From Moraxellaceae bacterium (lineage in GTDB: Bacteria > Pseudomonadota > Gammaproteobacteria > Pseudomonadales > Ketobacteraceae): a stretch of DNA of 17,499 bases. A model generated the notes under the pieces. It made no database searches. It saw only the letters and a program-made list of their open reading frames with translations, and had not been told where the DNA came from. Positions 9,368 to 17,499 of the stretch are shown here, in pieces (position 1 is the stretch's first letter; each line of letters opens with the position of its first letter). Where the stretch lies: positions 5,813-23,311 of the forward strand of contig NVVG01000047.1 in the NCBI GenBank assembly GCA_002402125.1, written 5' to 3'. The translations under genes were made by a program, and so were the position numbers.

Positions 9368-11794
9368 TTATTCCCTCAGTATTACATTGAGTTCATCTTT
9401 TAACGAAGTTACGACACGATCTACAATCTCATTCACTTCATCATCCTTAAGCGTGCGTGAAGGGTGCTGAAGGGTCAAGCCAAAAGCAACACTCTTGTGA
9501 TCTGCCTCTACGTTAGAGCCTTGATATACATCAAATAATACGACGTTAGTCAACCATTCTCCGGCAGTATTCCGCACTTTATTCAGTATAGTCTGTGCTG
9601 AGATCTTTTCCTCTACTATTACTGCCAAATCACGCCTAACCTCAGGGAATCGTGATAATTCTTTAAATTCGGGGGCTCTACCGGTTAATAACTCGGCAAG
9701 CTTCACCTCAAACAGGTAAATTTGGCCAGAAATGCCTAATTTGCTTTGGATGCCGGGATGCAGAGCTCCAATATAACCAATATCAATGCCATTTTTACGT
9801 ACCACCGCAGACTGCCCTGGGTGCAATACAGGATGCTCACAGGCGGCAAACTCGTATTCCTCTGCCGAACCGCCGGCATCGAGCAACGCTTCCAGGTCAC
9901 CTTTCACATCAAAAAAGTCTACCGATTGTACTTTGCCATGCCAGCTTTCTTGCTGCACTCCACCATAAACTAAGCCTGCTAACATAGGTATCTGCTCGAT
10001 ATGTTTTTCAACATTCGTTGCGTCGTCATTAGCTGACTTGTTTTGAGGCTGCTTATTTTTAGGTTTAAAGGTTAAACCACTTTCAAACATACGTACGCGG
10101 GTTTGTTGGCGATTGATATTATGCTGCGCCGCTTTGATAAGCCCTGCCCACAACGTTAACCGCATTTGAGACATGTCTGCTGATATAGGGTTGGCTAATT
10201 CAATGGCGTCTTGGCCAGGAGCTACCAAGGCGTGAATGTCTTTATCAACAAAACTATAAGTAATTGCCTCCTGATAACCCCTACTCACTAAGCGCTGCTT
10301 TAAGGTATCGGCGGTTAATCGATTCTCTGGCACTGCGTTTGCGGAGAAACCCATGGCTGGAAGACTTATTGGCAGTTTGTTATAACCCCAAATACGACCT
10401 AACTCTTCTATCAAATCCACTTCTATACGAACATCAAAACGATACGGTGGAGGTACAATGTGCCAACCCGCATCAGTGTCCACAATATCCATTCCTAATC
10501 GGCCCAAGATATCGACCACATCGGCATCGGGCATTGAAAATCCTAACACACGCTCAATCTGGTTACGGCGCAGTTGTATGGGGTCAATATGTGGCAGGTT
10601 TTCAGGGGACACTACTTCGTTAACAGGTCCGGCGTCTCCACCCACTATGTCTAACAATAATTCGGTTGCTCGCTCAATCGCTTTACGTTGCAACTCAAAA
10701 TCCACACCACGCTCAAAACGGTGGGAGGAGTCCGTATGCAAACCATAACCCCGGGCCTTGCCCGCAATAGCAACGGGTTCAAAAAAAGCGCTTTCCAATA
10801 ATATGTCACTGGTTGACGAGGTAACGGACGACGCCAACCCGCCCATCACACCCGCAAGCGCCAGTGCTTTACTGTGGTCCGCAATTAACAATGTTTCTGT
10901 ATCTAGCTCAATTTCTTGATCACCTAACAAGGTAATCTTCTCACCTTGCTTAGCTAATCGGACACAAATACCCGCATCTAACTTAGCCAAGTCAAAGGCA
11001 TGCATGGGTTGGCCTTGTTCGAGCAACACGTAGTTAGTGACATCAACCACCGCATCGATACTGCGCACACCACTGCGACGTAATCGCTCTACCATCCACA
11101 ACGGCGTTTCTGCATTAATATTAATGCCTTTAATAACACGACAGACATAGCGCGGACATTGCTCCTTGGCTTCAATGGCCACAGGAAATACGGTATCAAT
11201 GGTTGCCGTCAATTCGCTGATGCTAACAGCTGTCACGTCAGCACGGTTAAGCACTCCCACTTCACGCGACAAACCCACAATACCCAAACAGTCACCGCGA
11301 TTGGGGGTTAGGTCTACTTCGATAGCGTGATCATCCAGGCTTAGATATTCTCTAATATCGCTACCTATTGGAGCATCACTGGGCAGCTCCATTAATCCTG
11401 GGGATTTTTCTTCTAAACCTAATTCAGAAGCACCACACAACATACCAAAAGATGGTACACCACGGAGCTTGGCTTTCTTAATCTTAAAATCGCCAGGCAG
11501 TACCGCGCCAACTTTTGCACAGGGTATCTTTAATCCTTCACGTGCATTTGGCGCGCCACAAACAATAGTAATAAGCTCGTCTTCGCCCACGTTTACTTGG
11601 CAAACACGTAATTTATCGGCATCGGGGTGCTGTTCAATGGATTTGATTTCAGCGACAACCACATTGGTAAATGCTCCTGCCACAGGTTCAACCCCGTCAA
11701 CTTCCAATCCGGCCATCGTTAACTGTTCAACCAATTGTTCGGTTGAAATTGATGGATTAACCCACTCACGTAACCACTTTTCACTGAATTGCAT
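9368..11794 (-). CDS. pheT: Phenylalanine-tRNA ligase beta subunit
   Basis: PheT is the beta subunit of the alpha2-beta2 phenylalanyl-tRNA synthetase, which charges tRNA-Phe and edits misacylated Tyr. The 808-residue protein matches the long bacterial form. It starts with [16 protein letters not shown], followed by an OB-fold tRNA-binding domain (about 39-148, with [12 protein letters not shown]), the B3/B4 editing region (about 215-390, including HAFDLAKLD and RGVDFELQ), the B5 domain, a catalytic-like core, and a C-terminal anticodon-binding FDX-ACB domain (about 714-808, with [10 protein letters not shown]). A hydrophilic Lys/Asn/Gln-rich stretch near residues 574-600 looks like a small loop insertion. 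The ribosome binding site before the ATG is weak. The gene is 250 bp from pheS rather than a few bases, because an inverted-repeat element lies between them. Confidence 0.97.
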   Translation of the reverse strand: MQFSEKWLREWVNPSISTEQLVEQLTMAGLEVDGVEPVAGAFTNVVVAEIKSIEQHPDADKLRVCQVNVGEDELITIVCGAPNAREGLKIPCAKVGAVLPGDFKIKKAKLRGVPSFGMLCGASELGLEEKSPGLMELPSDAPIGSDIREYLSLDDHAIEVDLTPNRGDCLGIVGLSREVGVLNRADVTAVSISELTATIDTVFPVAIEAKEQCPRYVCRVIKGININAETPLWMVERLRRSGVRSIDAVVDVTNYVLLEQGQPMHAFDLAKLDAGICVRLAKQGEKITLLGDQEIELDTETLLIADHSKALALAGVMGGLASSVTSSTSDILLESAFFEPVAIAGKARGYGLHTDSSHRFERGVDFELQRKAIERATELLLDIVGGDAGPVNEVVSPENLPHIDPIQLRRNQIERVLGFSMPDADVVDILGRLGMDIVDTDAGWHIVPPPYRFDVRIEVDLIEELGRIWGYNKLPISLPAMGFSANAVPENRLTADTLKQRLVSRGYQEAITYSFVDKDIHALVAPGQDAIELANPISADMSQMRLTLWAGLIKAAQHNINRQQTRVRMFESGLTFKPKNKQPQNKSANDDATNVEKHIEQIPMLAGLVYGGVQQESWHGKVQSVDFFDVKGDLEALLDAGGSAEEYEFAACEHPVLHPGQSAVVRKNGIDIGYIGALHPGIQSKLGISGQIYLFEVKLAELLTGRAPEFKELSRFPEVRRDLAVIVEEKISAQTILNKVRNTAGEWLTNVVLFDVYQGSNVEADHKSVAFGLTLQHPSRTLKDDEVNEIVDRVVTSLKDELNVILRE

Positions 11795-11852
11795 GTTCTT
11801 TACCGCATACCTTGTAAACTGATTGTGTGACTACCAGAGAAGCTTTGAGAGC

Positions 11853-11997
11853 GTGCAGCATTTGGAATATTGTTTCAGAAAACGCCTTAAACACTTCCCT
11901 GTACCCAAAGCACTCGCCCCGCTCGTGGGGCAGGCTCTGGGCTTACTTCGGCATCCTTGCCTCAGATATTTCTGAAACAATATTCCAAACTCTGCAC
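11853..11997. repeat. 145 bp inverted-repeat element between pheS and pheT (MITE- or REP-like)
   Basis: The outer arms are 11853-11881 and 11969-11997: 29 bp with 27 matches, including 21 perfect bases beginning TTTGGAATATTG. A further inverted GAGAAG pair sits 10 nt outside each arm (left copy 11837-11842). The interior contains a nested imperfect hairpin built on GCCCC/GGGGC with flanking CCCA/TGGG, and a small GGCA/TGCC hairpin. The whole could form a cruciform in DNA or a long hairpin in the pheS-pheT transcript. No transposase gene and no clear target-site duplication were seen. It could be a non-autonomous mobile repeat or a dispersed genomic repeat; this needs copies elsewhere to decide. 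Confidence 0.8.
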
Positions 11998-12044
11998 TTA
12001 TCGCTACCTTCTCGGTTTTACTCTATGTAGCCACCTGATTTTAA

Positions 12045-13082
<1,038 letters not shown>

Positions 13083-13083
13083 T

Positions 13084-13124
13084 TAAAAACAAAATAGGGG
13101 AAGAGCGATGCGCTCTTCCCCTAT
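13084..13124 (-). terminator. Intrinsic terminator/attenuator between rplT and pheS
   Basis: Perfect 14 bp arms (13094-13107 and 13111-13124) with a 3 nt loop form a GC-rich hairpin. On the minus strand it is followed by a T-rich run ending near 13084. It lies about 30 bp before the pheS ATG and just after a second hairpin (CCGAGA/TCTCGG). This fits a terminator that limits read-through from rplT into pheST, or a pheS attenuator. The region between shows a 12-codon ORF starting at ATG that contains no Phe codons, so a PheM-like leader is not supported. Confidence 0.85.
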
Positions 13125-13181
13125 CTTTTACTACTGCCGAGATTGTCTATTAGACTTCTCGGTCAACATACTTCAGCGCGA

Positions 13182-13541
13182 TTAGTTAGCTAGGCTAGCT
13201 TTTGCCTTTTCTACTAATAACGTAAACGTTGCTGCATCGTGAATCGCAATGTCAGACAACACTTTACGGTCAATCTCAATGGATGCTTTCTTTAGTCCAT
13301 TGATGAAACGGCTGTAATTAATTCCGTTTATACGTGCTGCAGCGTTAATACGTGCAATCCAAAGCTGACGGAACTGACGCTTTCGCTGGCGACGGTCACG
13401 GTAAGCATACTGGCCTGCTTTGATAACGGCTTGCTTAGCAACTCGATAAATTCGGCTACGTGCGCCGTAATAACCTTTTGCTTCTTTAAGAACTTTTTTG
13501 TGTCTTGCTCGGGCGGTAACACCGCGTTTTACGCGTGGCAT
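13182..13541 (-). CDS. rplT: 50S ribosomal protein L20
   Basis: L20 binds 23S rRNA early in large-subunit assembly and in enterobacteria represses translation of its own operon. The 119-residue protein begins [16 protein letters not shown] and has the basic N-terminal extension followed by the globular domain ([20 protein letters not shown]). Length and sequence are normal for the family. It lies 62 bp after rpmI and before the attenuator that precedes pheS. Confidence 0.98.
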   Translation of the reverse strand: MPRVKRGVTARARHKKVLKEAKGYYGARSRIYRVAKQAVIKAGQYAYRDRRQRKRQFRQLWIARINAAARINGINYSRFINGLKKASIEIDRKVLSDIAIHDAATFTLLVEKAKASLAN

Positions 13542-13603
13542 AATCTACTCTCCAAAAATCATAATATCTATTAACTTAAAGTCTGTTACTTAAAGTCGAC
13601 CAA

Positions 13604-13798
13604 TTAAACGCCAGGCATCATACGACGCACTAGAGCCATATCAGATGGGGCAACGTTTTCTTTGGGCCGCAACTGACGAATTCGCTTTGAATTCTTCTTG
13701 GTTAATATATGGTTTTTGTAAGCTTGCTTACGTTTAAAGCCGTTAGCGGTTCTTTTAAAACGCTTAGCAGCTCCACTGTTAGTTTTGATCTTTGGCAT
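13604..13798 (-). CDS. rpmI: 50S ribosomal protein L35
   Basis: L35 is a small basic protein of the large ribosomal subunit. The 64-residue product starts with the standard [17 protein letters not shown] and ends [10 protein letters not shown] chose the ATG at 13798 because it matches the family N terminus and lies 7 nt after GGAG. The frame is open upstream, with another ATG at 13804 two codons earlier, but that is unlikely to be the start. The ribosome binding site falls in the loop of a 4 bp ATGC/GCAT hairpin (13803-13813), which could tune access by ribosomes. Confidence 0.97.
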   Translation of the reverse strand: MPKIKTNSGAAKRFKRTANGFKRKQAYKNHILTKKNSKRIRQLRPKENVAPSDMALVRRMMPGV

Positions 13799-13818
13799 TT
13801 TCATGCTCCGCATTGTTG

Positions 13819-13876
13819 GCGTGGGAATCACGCATAAATCATTAAAACACTCGGTGTTGATCAAACGGTGAGTGTT
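13819..13876 (-). promoter_or_regulatory. Structured infC-rpmI leader, possible L20 control region
   Basis: Two hairpins fill the 76 bp gap. One (13846-13876) has 7 bp arms AACACTC/GAGTGTT, with an inner GTT/AAC pair, and overlaps the infC stop. The other (13819-13833) has arms GCGTG/CACGC. In E. coli L20 represses this operon by binding structured RNA upstream of rpmI. The position here is equivalent, but the fold is not obviously the same and the role is inferred. Confidence 0.4.
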
Positions 13877-14414
13877 ACTTCTTCTTGCGGGGAGCTATCA
13901 CCATAGTCATCTGACGACCTTCCATCTTTGGATACATTTCAACGGAACCCATTTCCTCGAGATCTGCCTCAACTCGCTTAAGCAAGTTCATGCCGATTTC
14001 TTGGTGGGCCATTTCACGTCCACGAAAGCGCATCGTAACTTTGATTTTATCCCCATCCGAAAGGAACCGCGTCAGGTTGCGAAGTTTTACCTGGTAGTCT
14101 CCTTCCTCAGTCCCAGGACGGAATTTTATTTCCTTAACCTGAGTCTTTTTTTGCTTCTTCTTGGCTTCAGCTTTACTTTTCTTCTCATCAAAGATGTGTT
14201 TGCCATAATCCATAATACGACAAACAACAGGCTCCGAGTCTGCTGCAATTTCAACCAAATCCAGTGATTGTGCCTGAGATGTTTCTAGCGCTTCCGCTAA
14301 GGAAACAATCCCTACCTGTTCACCATCCGAACCAATAAGTCTCACTTCTGTTGCTGTGATATCCTGATTAATTCGATTTCTTTTTGATTGCGCACCGCGC
14401 TTATCTCGCTTAAT
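13875..14414 (-). CDS. infC: Translation initiation factor IF-3, AUU start codon
   Basis: IF-3 binds the 30S subunit, prevents premature joining of 50S and checks start-codon choice. The product has 179 residues. The N-terminal domain begins with the conserved [16 protein letters not shown] stretch; the C-terminal domain includes [17 protein letters not shown] and ends in a lysine tail (APRKKK). The start is an ATT at 14414, preceded 6 nt upstream by a strong GGAGGA ribosome binding site. This gives the usual IF-3 N terminus (IKRDKRG), and no ATG lies in a suitable place. An AUU start is the known basis of IF-3 autoregulation in E. coli. The operon continues to rpmI, rplT and pheST. thrS, its common upstream neighbour, is absent. 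Confidence 0.96.
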   Translation of the reverse strand: MKRDKRGAQSKRNRINQDITATEVRLIGSDGEQVGIVSLAEALETSQAQSLDLVEIAADSEPVVCRIMDYGKHIFDEKKSKAEAKKKQKKTQVKEIKFRPGTEEGDYQVKLRNLTRFLSDGDKIKVTMRFRGREMAHQEIGMNLLKRVEADLEEMGSVEMYPKMEGRQMTMVIAPRKKK

Positions 14415-14552
14415 AGCTGTTCCTCCAACAAGCCATTCCGCCAATGTGTTCTAGCGGGGCCTTAGATTTTAATGAGATTAAGAAGTATCCTAAACCGGTC
14501 ACTTCTCCCTGATTTATCAATAGGCTACACACCTACCAAACCAACCTTGGGA

Positions 14553-14581
14553 AGTCTAAACGCGCTTTGGGATATTCTCAA
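14553..14581 (-). promoter_or_regulatory. Candidate sigma70 promoter for the infC operon
   Basis: On the minus strand TTGAGA (14576-14581) and TAGACT (14553-14558) are 17 bp apart, matching consensus 5 of 6 and 4 of 6. Transcription would start about 130 nt before infC, between tRNA-Val and infC. Because thrS is missing upstream, the operon needs such a promoter here. The rest of the 265 bp gap shows no other gene. Confidence 0.45.
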
Positions 14582-14679
14582 GTAAATAAAGACGTTCACG
14601 CCACGATAATCCTGCTAATCGCATTACGCTACATCACCACTACCAAAAGACCAGCCTTGCCAGGATGACCTTGGAGCTT

Positions 14680-14756
14680 TGGTAGGCACGATTGGATTCG
14701 AACCAACGACCCCCACCATGTCAAGGTGGTGCTCTAACCAGCTGAGCTACGTGCCT
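14680..14756 (-). tRNA. tRNA-Val (GAC anticodon)
   Basis: The reverse complement folds into a 77 nt tRNA: acceptor AGGCACG/CGTGCCT, D arm GCTC/GAGC, anticodon stem CCACC/GGTGG with loop TTGACAT (anticodon GAC), T loop TTCGAAT, discriminator A and an encoded CCA. The D, anticodon and T arms closely match E. coli tRNA-Val(GAC), while the acceptor stem is different and begins with A. Confidence 0.96.
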
Positions 14757-14770
14757 ATATCCAGGCGCGC

Positions 14771-14799
14771 AAATTACCATCCCAGCGCACCAAGTGCAA
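14771..14799 (-). promoter_or_regulatory. Candidate promoter for tRNA-Val
   Basis: On the minus strand TTGCAC (14794-14799) and TAATTT (14771-14776) are 17 bp apart. The GC-rich stretch GCGCGCC follows the -10, as is typical of growth-controlled stable RNA promoters. The tRNA 5' end is 14 nt beyond the -10. The -10 is a weak match. Confidence 0.4.
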
Positions 14800-14840
14800 G
14801 CCCTAGAGGCTGCTTTTGGGAATTATCCCTGCATTTGGAA

Positions 14841-15848
14841 TTAAACCTTATAAAACTCCCGATACCAGGCAACAAAGTTCCCTATTCCTTCTTCAAGTGA
14901 CGTCGAGGGGCGATAATCCACGTCCGCCACCAATGCATCAACATCGGCATAAGTATCAGGCACATCACCCGGCTGCAATGGAAGCAGCTCTTTCTCTGCC
15001 TTTTTACCTAACGCATCCTCTAATACTTCGATATAACGCATCAACTCTATAGGACGGTTGCTGCCAATGTTATAGATACGATACGGTGACTTACTGCTGG
15101 CAGGGTCAGAATGAGCACCATCCCAATCAGGATTACGCGGCGCGTTGTGGTCCAAGGTACGAATCACACCTTCTACGATATCATCGATATAGGTAAAATC
15201 ACGGCGATGATTACCATAGTTAAACACTTTAATGGGTTTGCCTTCCAAAATGCTCTTAGTAAACAAAAACAGCGCCATATCGGGACGACCCCAGGGGCCA
15301 TATACGGTAAAGAAGCGCAATCCCGTGGTAGGCATGTCATATAGATGACTATAGGTATGGGCCATCAGCTCGTTGGCTTTCTTGGTCGCCGCATACAAAC
15401 TGACCGGATGATCCACATTATGATGGACCGAAAATGGCATATTGGTGTTGGCGCCATACACAGAGCTACTGGATGCATACACCAGATGCTCCACATCATG
15501 GTGACGGCAGCCTTCCAAGATATTCATAAAGCCCACAATATTGGCGTCAATATAGGCATGGGGGTTTTCTATGGAATAACGAACACCGGCTTGCGCGGCC
15601 AAATTCACGACTTTATTGGGCTTTTCTTTAGCAAAAAGTGACTCGACACAGGTTCGGTCTTCTAAATCACCCTTCACAAAGGTGAAGTTTGAGTGGGTCG
15701 TGAGCCGATCCAAACGGGCTTTTTTAAGATTTACATCGTAGTAATCATTTAAGTTATCTAACCCAATTACCTCGTCGCCACGAGCCAACAAACGATGGGA
15801 TAATGTTGAACCTATAAAACCCGCCGCACCAGTTACCAGTATTTTCAC
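14841..15848 (-). CDS. NAD-dependent UDP-glucuronate 4-epimerase-like protein
   Basis: An extended short-chain dehydrogenase/reductase of 335 residues, most like the UDP-glucuronate 4-epimerases of capsule and lipopolysaccharide synthesis, which interconvert UDP-GlcA and UDP-GalA. The N-terminal Rossmann motif is TGAAGFIG (6-13), with D31 after the second strand as expected for NAD binding. The catalytic set is the Ser cluster SSSS (126-129) with Y152 and K156 in [17 protein letters not shown] and [14 protein letters not shown] are typical of this subgroup. The start is GTG at 15848, with AAGGA 6 nt upstream. No other sugar-nucleotide genes are adjacent, so the polysaccharide it serves is unknown. 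Other 4-epimerase specificities cannot be excluded. Confidence 0.87.
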   Translation of the reverse strand: MKILVTGAAGFIGSTLSHRLLARGDEVIGLDNLNDYYDVNLKKARLDRLTTHSNFTFVKGDLEDRTCVESLFAKEKPNKVVNLAAQAGVRYSIENPHAYIDANIVGFMNILEGCRHHDVEHLVYASSSSVYGANTNMPFSVHHNVDHPVSLYAATKKANELMAHTYSHLYDMPTTGLRFFTVYGPWGRPDMALFLFTKSILEGKPIKVFNYGNHRRDFTYIDDIVEGVIRTLDHNAPRNPDWDGAHSDPASSKSPYRIYNIGSNRPIELMRYIEVLEDALGKKAEKELLPLQPGDVPDTYADVDALVADVDYRPSTSLEEGIGNFVAWYREFYKV

Positions 15849-15892
15849 GTTATTTCCTTTCCATATAGATATAAAATTACGACAATAGGCGC

Positions 15893-15920
15893 ATTATAAA
15901 ACCACACCAAGCCGAAGCAA
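15893..15920 (-). promoter_or_regulatory. Candidate promoter for the epimerase gene
   Basis: On the minus strand a perfect TATAAT (15893-15898) lies 16 bp after TTGCTT (15915-15920), about 45 bp before the GTG start. The -35 matches only 3 of 6. The site falls between the epimerase and the upstream toxin gene, so the epimerase is probably its own unit. Confidence 0.45.
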
Positions 15921-15923
15921 CAA

Positions 15924-16193
15924 TTACCTTTCTTCTTTTTCATGGCTAATGTTCAAGATAATAATTCGATCATCTTTCACCACATAGCGCGCCACATAAT
16001 CACCCGCAACAAGCTCTCTAACATTAGGCAACTCATCCAATGTTCTGCCCAAGCCAGGGTGATCCATCAACCGCCTTAATGAATATTGTAACCGCTCGCT
16101 ATAACGTCGTGCCGCTTGCGGGTTTTTCTTAGCAATAAACTGCCTCAGTCTTTTTAAATCATTCAGGGCAACATGAGTAAACTCAAGTTTCAT
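15924..16193 (-). CDS. RelE/ParE-family toxin
   Basis: An 89-residue small basic protein of the RelE/ParE superfamily. It has the N-terminal strand and helices with LKRLRQFIAKKNPQAARRY (13-31), then HPGLGRTLDELPNVREL and the C-terminal strands YVARYVVKDDRIIILNI followed by HEKEER. ParE types poison gyrase and RelE types cut mRNA on the ribosome; sequence alone does not settle which. The start ATG overlaps the antitoxin stop by 4 bp, so the two are translationally coupled with the antitoxin made first. The frame is intact. Confidence 0.88.
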   Translation of the reverse strand: MKLEFTHVALNDLKRLRQFIAKKNPQAARRYSERLQYSLRRLMDHPGLGRTLDELPNVRELVAGDYVARYVVKDDRIIILNISHEKEER

Positions 16194-16456
16194 GGTGTTG
16201 GCGGTTCCTTCTCATCCTGCGCACCCCAACTCTCAACCCATTCAATCACTTCATCACCATCAACCAAGCGCCCTGCTTCAACGTCGGCCAGGGCTTGCTG
16301 AGTTTCTTCCTGCAATTTTACTTTTGCTTCTTCACGCGCCAGGTACTCGCCTAACGCATCATTGATAAGCCAACCCTTTGATCTTCTTAAATTTTCTGCG
16401 GCCTTTTCCAAACGCCCCATCAATTCATCCGGCATACGCACACTGGTCATAGCCAT
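16190..16456 (-). CDS. Ribbon-helix-helix antitoxin (CopG/ParD-like)
   Basis: An 88-residue antitoxin. The N-terminal strand and two helices (MTSVRMPDELMGRLEKAAENLRRSKGWLINDALGEYL, residues 3 to 39) match ribbon-helix-helix DNA-binding domains. The acidic C-terminal part is the likely toxin-binding region. The ATG is preceded by AGGAG 7 nt upstream. Its promoter overlaps a 9 bp inverted repeat, as expected if the protein represses its own operon. Confidence 0.88.
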   Translation of the reverse strand: MAMTSVRMPDELMGRLEKAAENLRRSKGWLINDALGEYLAREEAKVKLQEETQQALADVEAGRLVDGDEVIEWVESWGAQDEKEPPTP

Positions 16457-17499
16457 CTTTACTCTCCTCTATAATGCACCGCATTGCCTTGCATTATAGC
16501 CCGCATCAACCTGCACCTCAACACCCTCCCTTCAGGCTCATTTTATATTGGACGAGGCTGATAGTTGTCATATTACCCAAGATAATTTAGTCTTTAGAGA
16601 GACTCGGCAGTAGCTTGAGACCACTAAAGGTTAATGGATGCAATATAATTTCAAATGGGACCCCATCAAGGCTCAATCCAATGTCCGCAAACACGGAATA
16701 ACCTTTGAAGAAGCCAGCAAGGTATTTAATGACCCGATGGCACTAACCATATTTGACGACAATGAATCTAGCAACGATGAAGATCGTTGGATAACCCTAG
16801 GTCAAATTAAAAACCAACATTATCTGGTGGTAGTACACACCTTCCACGATACCGATAAAGACATATTAACCATCCGCCTAATTTCAGCAAGAGCTGCCAC
16901 AAAAAATGAAATCAAACAGTATAAGCAAGGGTGATAATGATGCATGAAGAATATGATTTTTCCAAAGCCGAGCGCGGCAAATTCTTTAACCCTAAAGCCA
17001 AAAAGAATTTACCCATATATATTGATGCCGACGTACTAGACTACTTTTCAGCCAAAGCCAAAGCTAAAGGTGTCGAACTAAACACCATGGTGAATGACTT
17101 ACTTAAAAAAGATATCGCCTTAATAGAAGGTATTAAATAGCCCCCGCTATTAACTCATCAACGCCTGATCCTTTAACACCGCCATTTCATCTCGAACTCT
17201 CGCCGCATCTTCAAACTCTAGGTTTTTAGCATGCTGCATCATCACCTCTTCCAACACCTTCAACTTTTTCGCCATTGCCTTAGGAGACAAATCCTCGCGG
17301 GTGACATGATAAGCCCCATGTGAATCCGCAATCTTGCGGCGCAGCCCTGGCGCCCCACCCGGTGCATAAGTGGCTTCCAGAATATCCTCGACACTCTTCA
17401 CAACACCCACAGGCACGATGCCGTTGGCTTTGTTGTGCGCTTCCTGCATAACCCGCCGGCGCTCGGTTTCATCCATCGCCTTTTGCATGGAGCCAGTAA

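Overview
The window reads as the chromosome of a gammaproteobacterium, probably a marine or soil relative of the Pseudomonadales/Cellvibrionales. This rests on the gene order infC-rpmI-rplT-pheS-pheT-ihfA-merR followed by tRNA-Pro(GGG), on moderate GC content, and on proteins that closely match gammaproteobacterial family consensus. The genus cannot be named from sequence alone. Almost every gene is on the minus strand, so the window is best read from high to low coordinates.

Right edge (about 17.5 to 15.9 kb): the 3' end of uvrB. Two toxin-antitoxin modules are packed between uvrB and a sugar epimerase gene. One is a plus-strand BrnT/BrnA pair whose stop lies 9 bp from the uvrB stop. The other is a minus-strand ribbon-helix-helix antitoxin with a RelE/ParE-type toxin. 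The two pairs diverge from a 181 bp region. That region holds a good sigma70 promoter and a palindrome positioned like an autoregulatory operator.

Middle right (15.85 to 14.68 kb): a UDP-glucuronate 4-epimerase-like gene with its own promoter, then tRNA-Val(GAC).

Centre (14.4 to 8.5 kb): the translation and nucleoid operon infC-rpmI-rplT-pheS-pheT-ihfA-merR, ending in tRNA-Pro(GGG). infC has the classic AUU start. A strong intrinsic terminator or attenuator sits between rplT and pheS, with no Phe-rich leader peptide visible. A roughly 145 bp element with 29 bp inverted ends lies between pheS and pheT. thrS, usually found just upstream of infC, is replaced there by tRNA-Val and the epimerase.

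Left half (8.34 kb to 1): part of a type VI secretion system cluster, in transcription order tagH (FHA), tssJ (outer-membrane lipoprotein), tssK (baseplate), tssL (DotU-like) and tssM (IcmF-like, running off the left edge). These encode the trans-envelope complex, the baseplate adaptor and a regulatory scaffold. Sheath, tube and ATPase genes are not in the window. The cluster starts just after the tRNA-Pro gene and its likely terminator, so it is probably a separate transcription unit. A REP-like palindrome separates tssJ from tssK.

No intergenic stretch exceeds 300 bp. No CRISPR array, transposase, rRNA gene or clearly new multi-gene system was seen. The most unusual structural signal is the pheS/pheT intergenic element.
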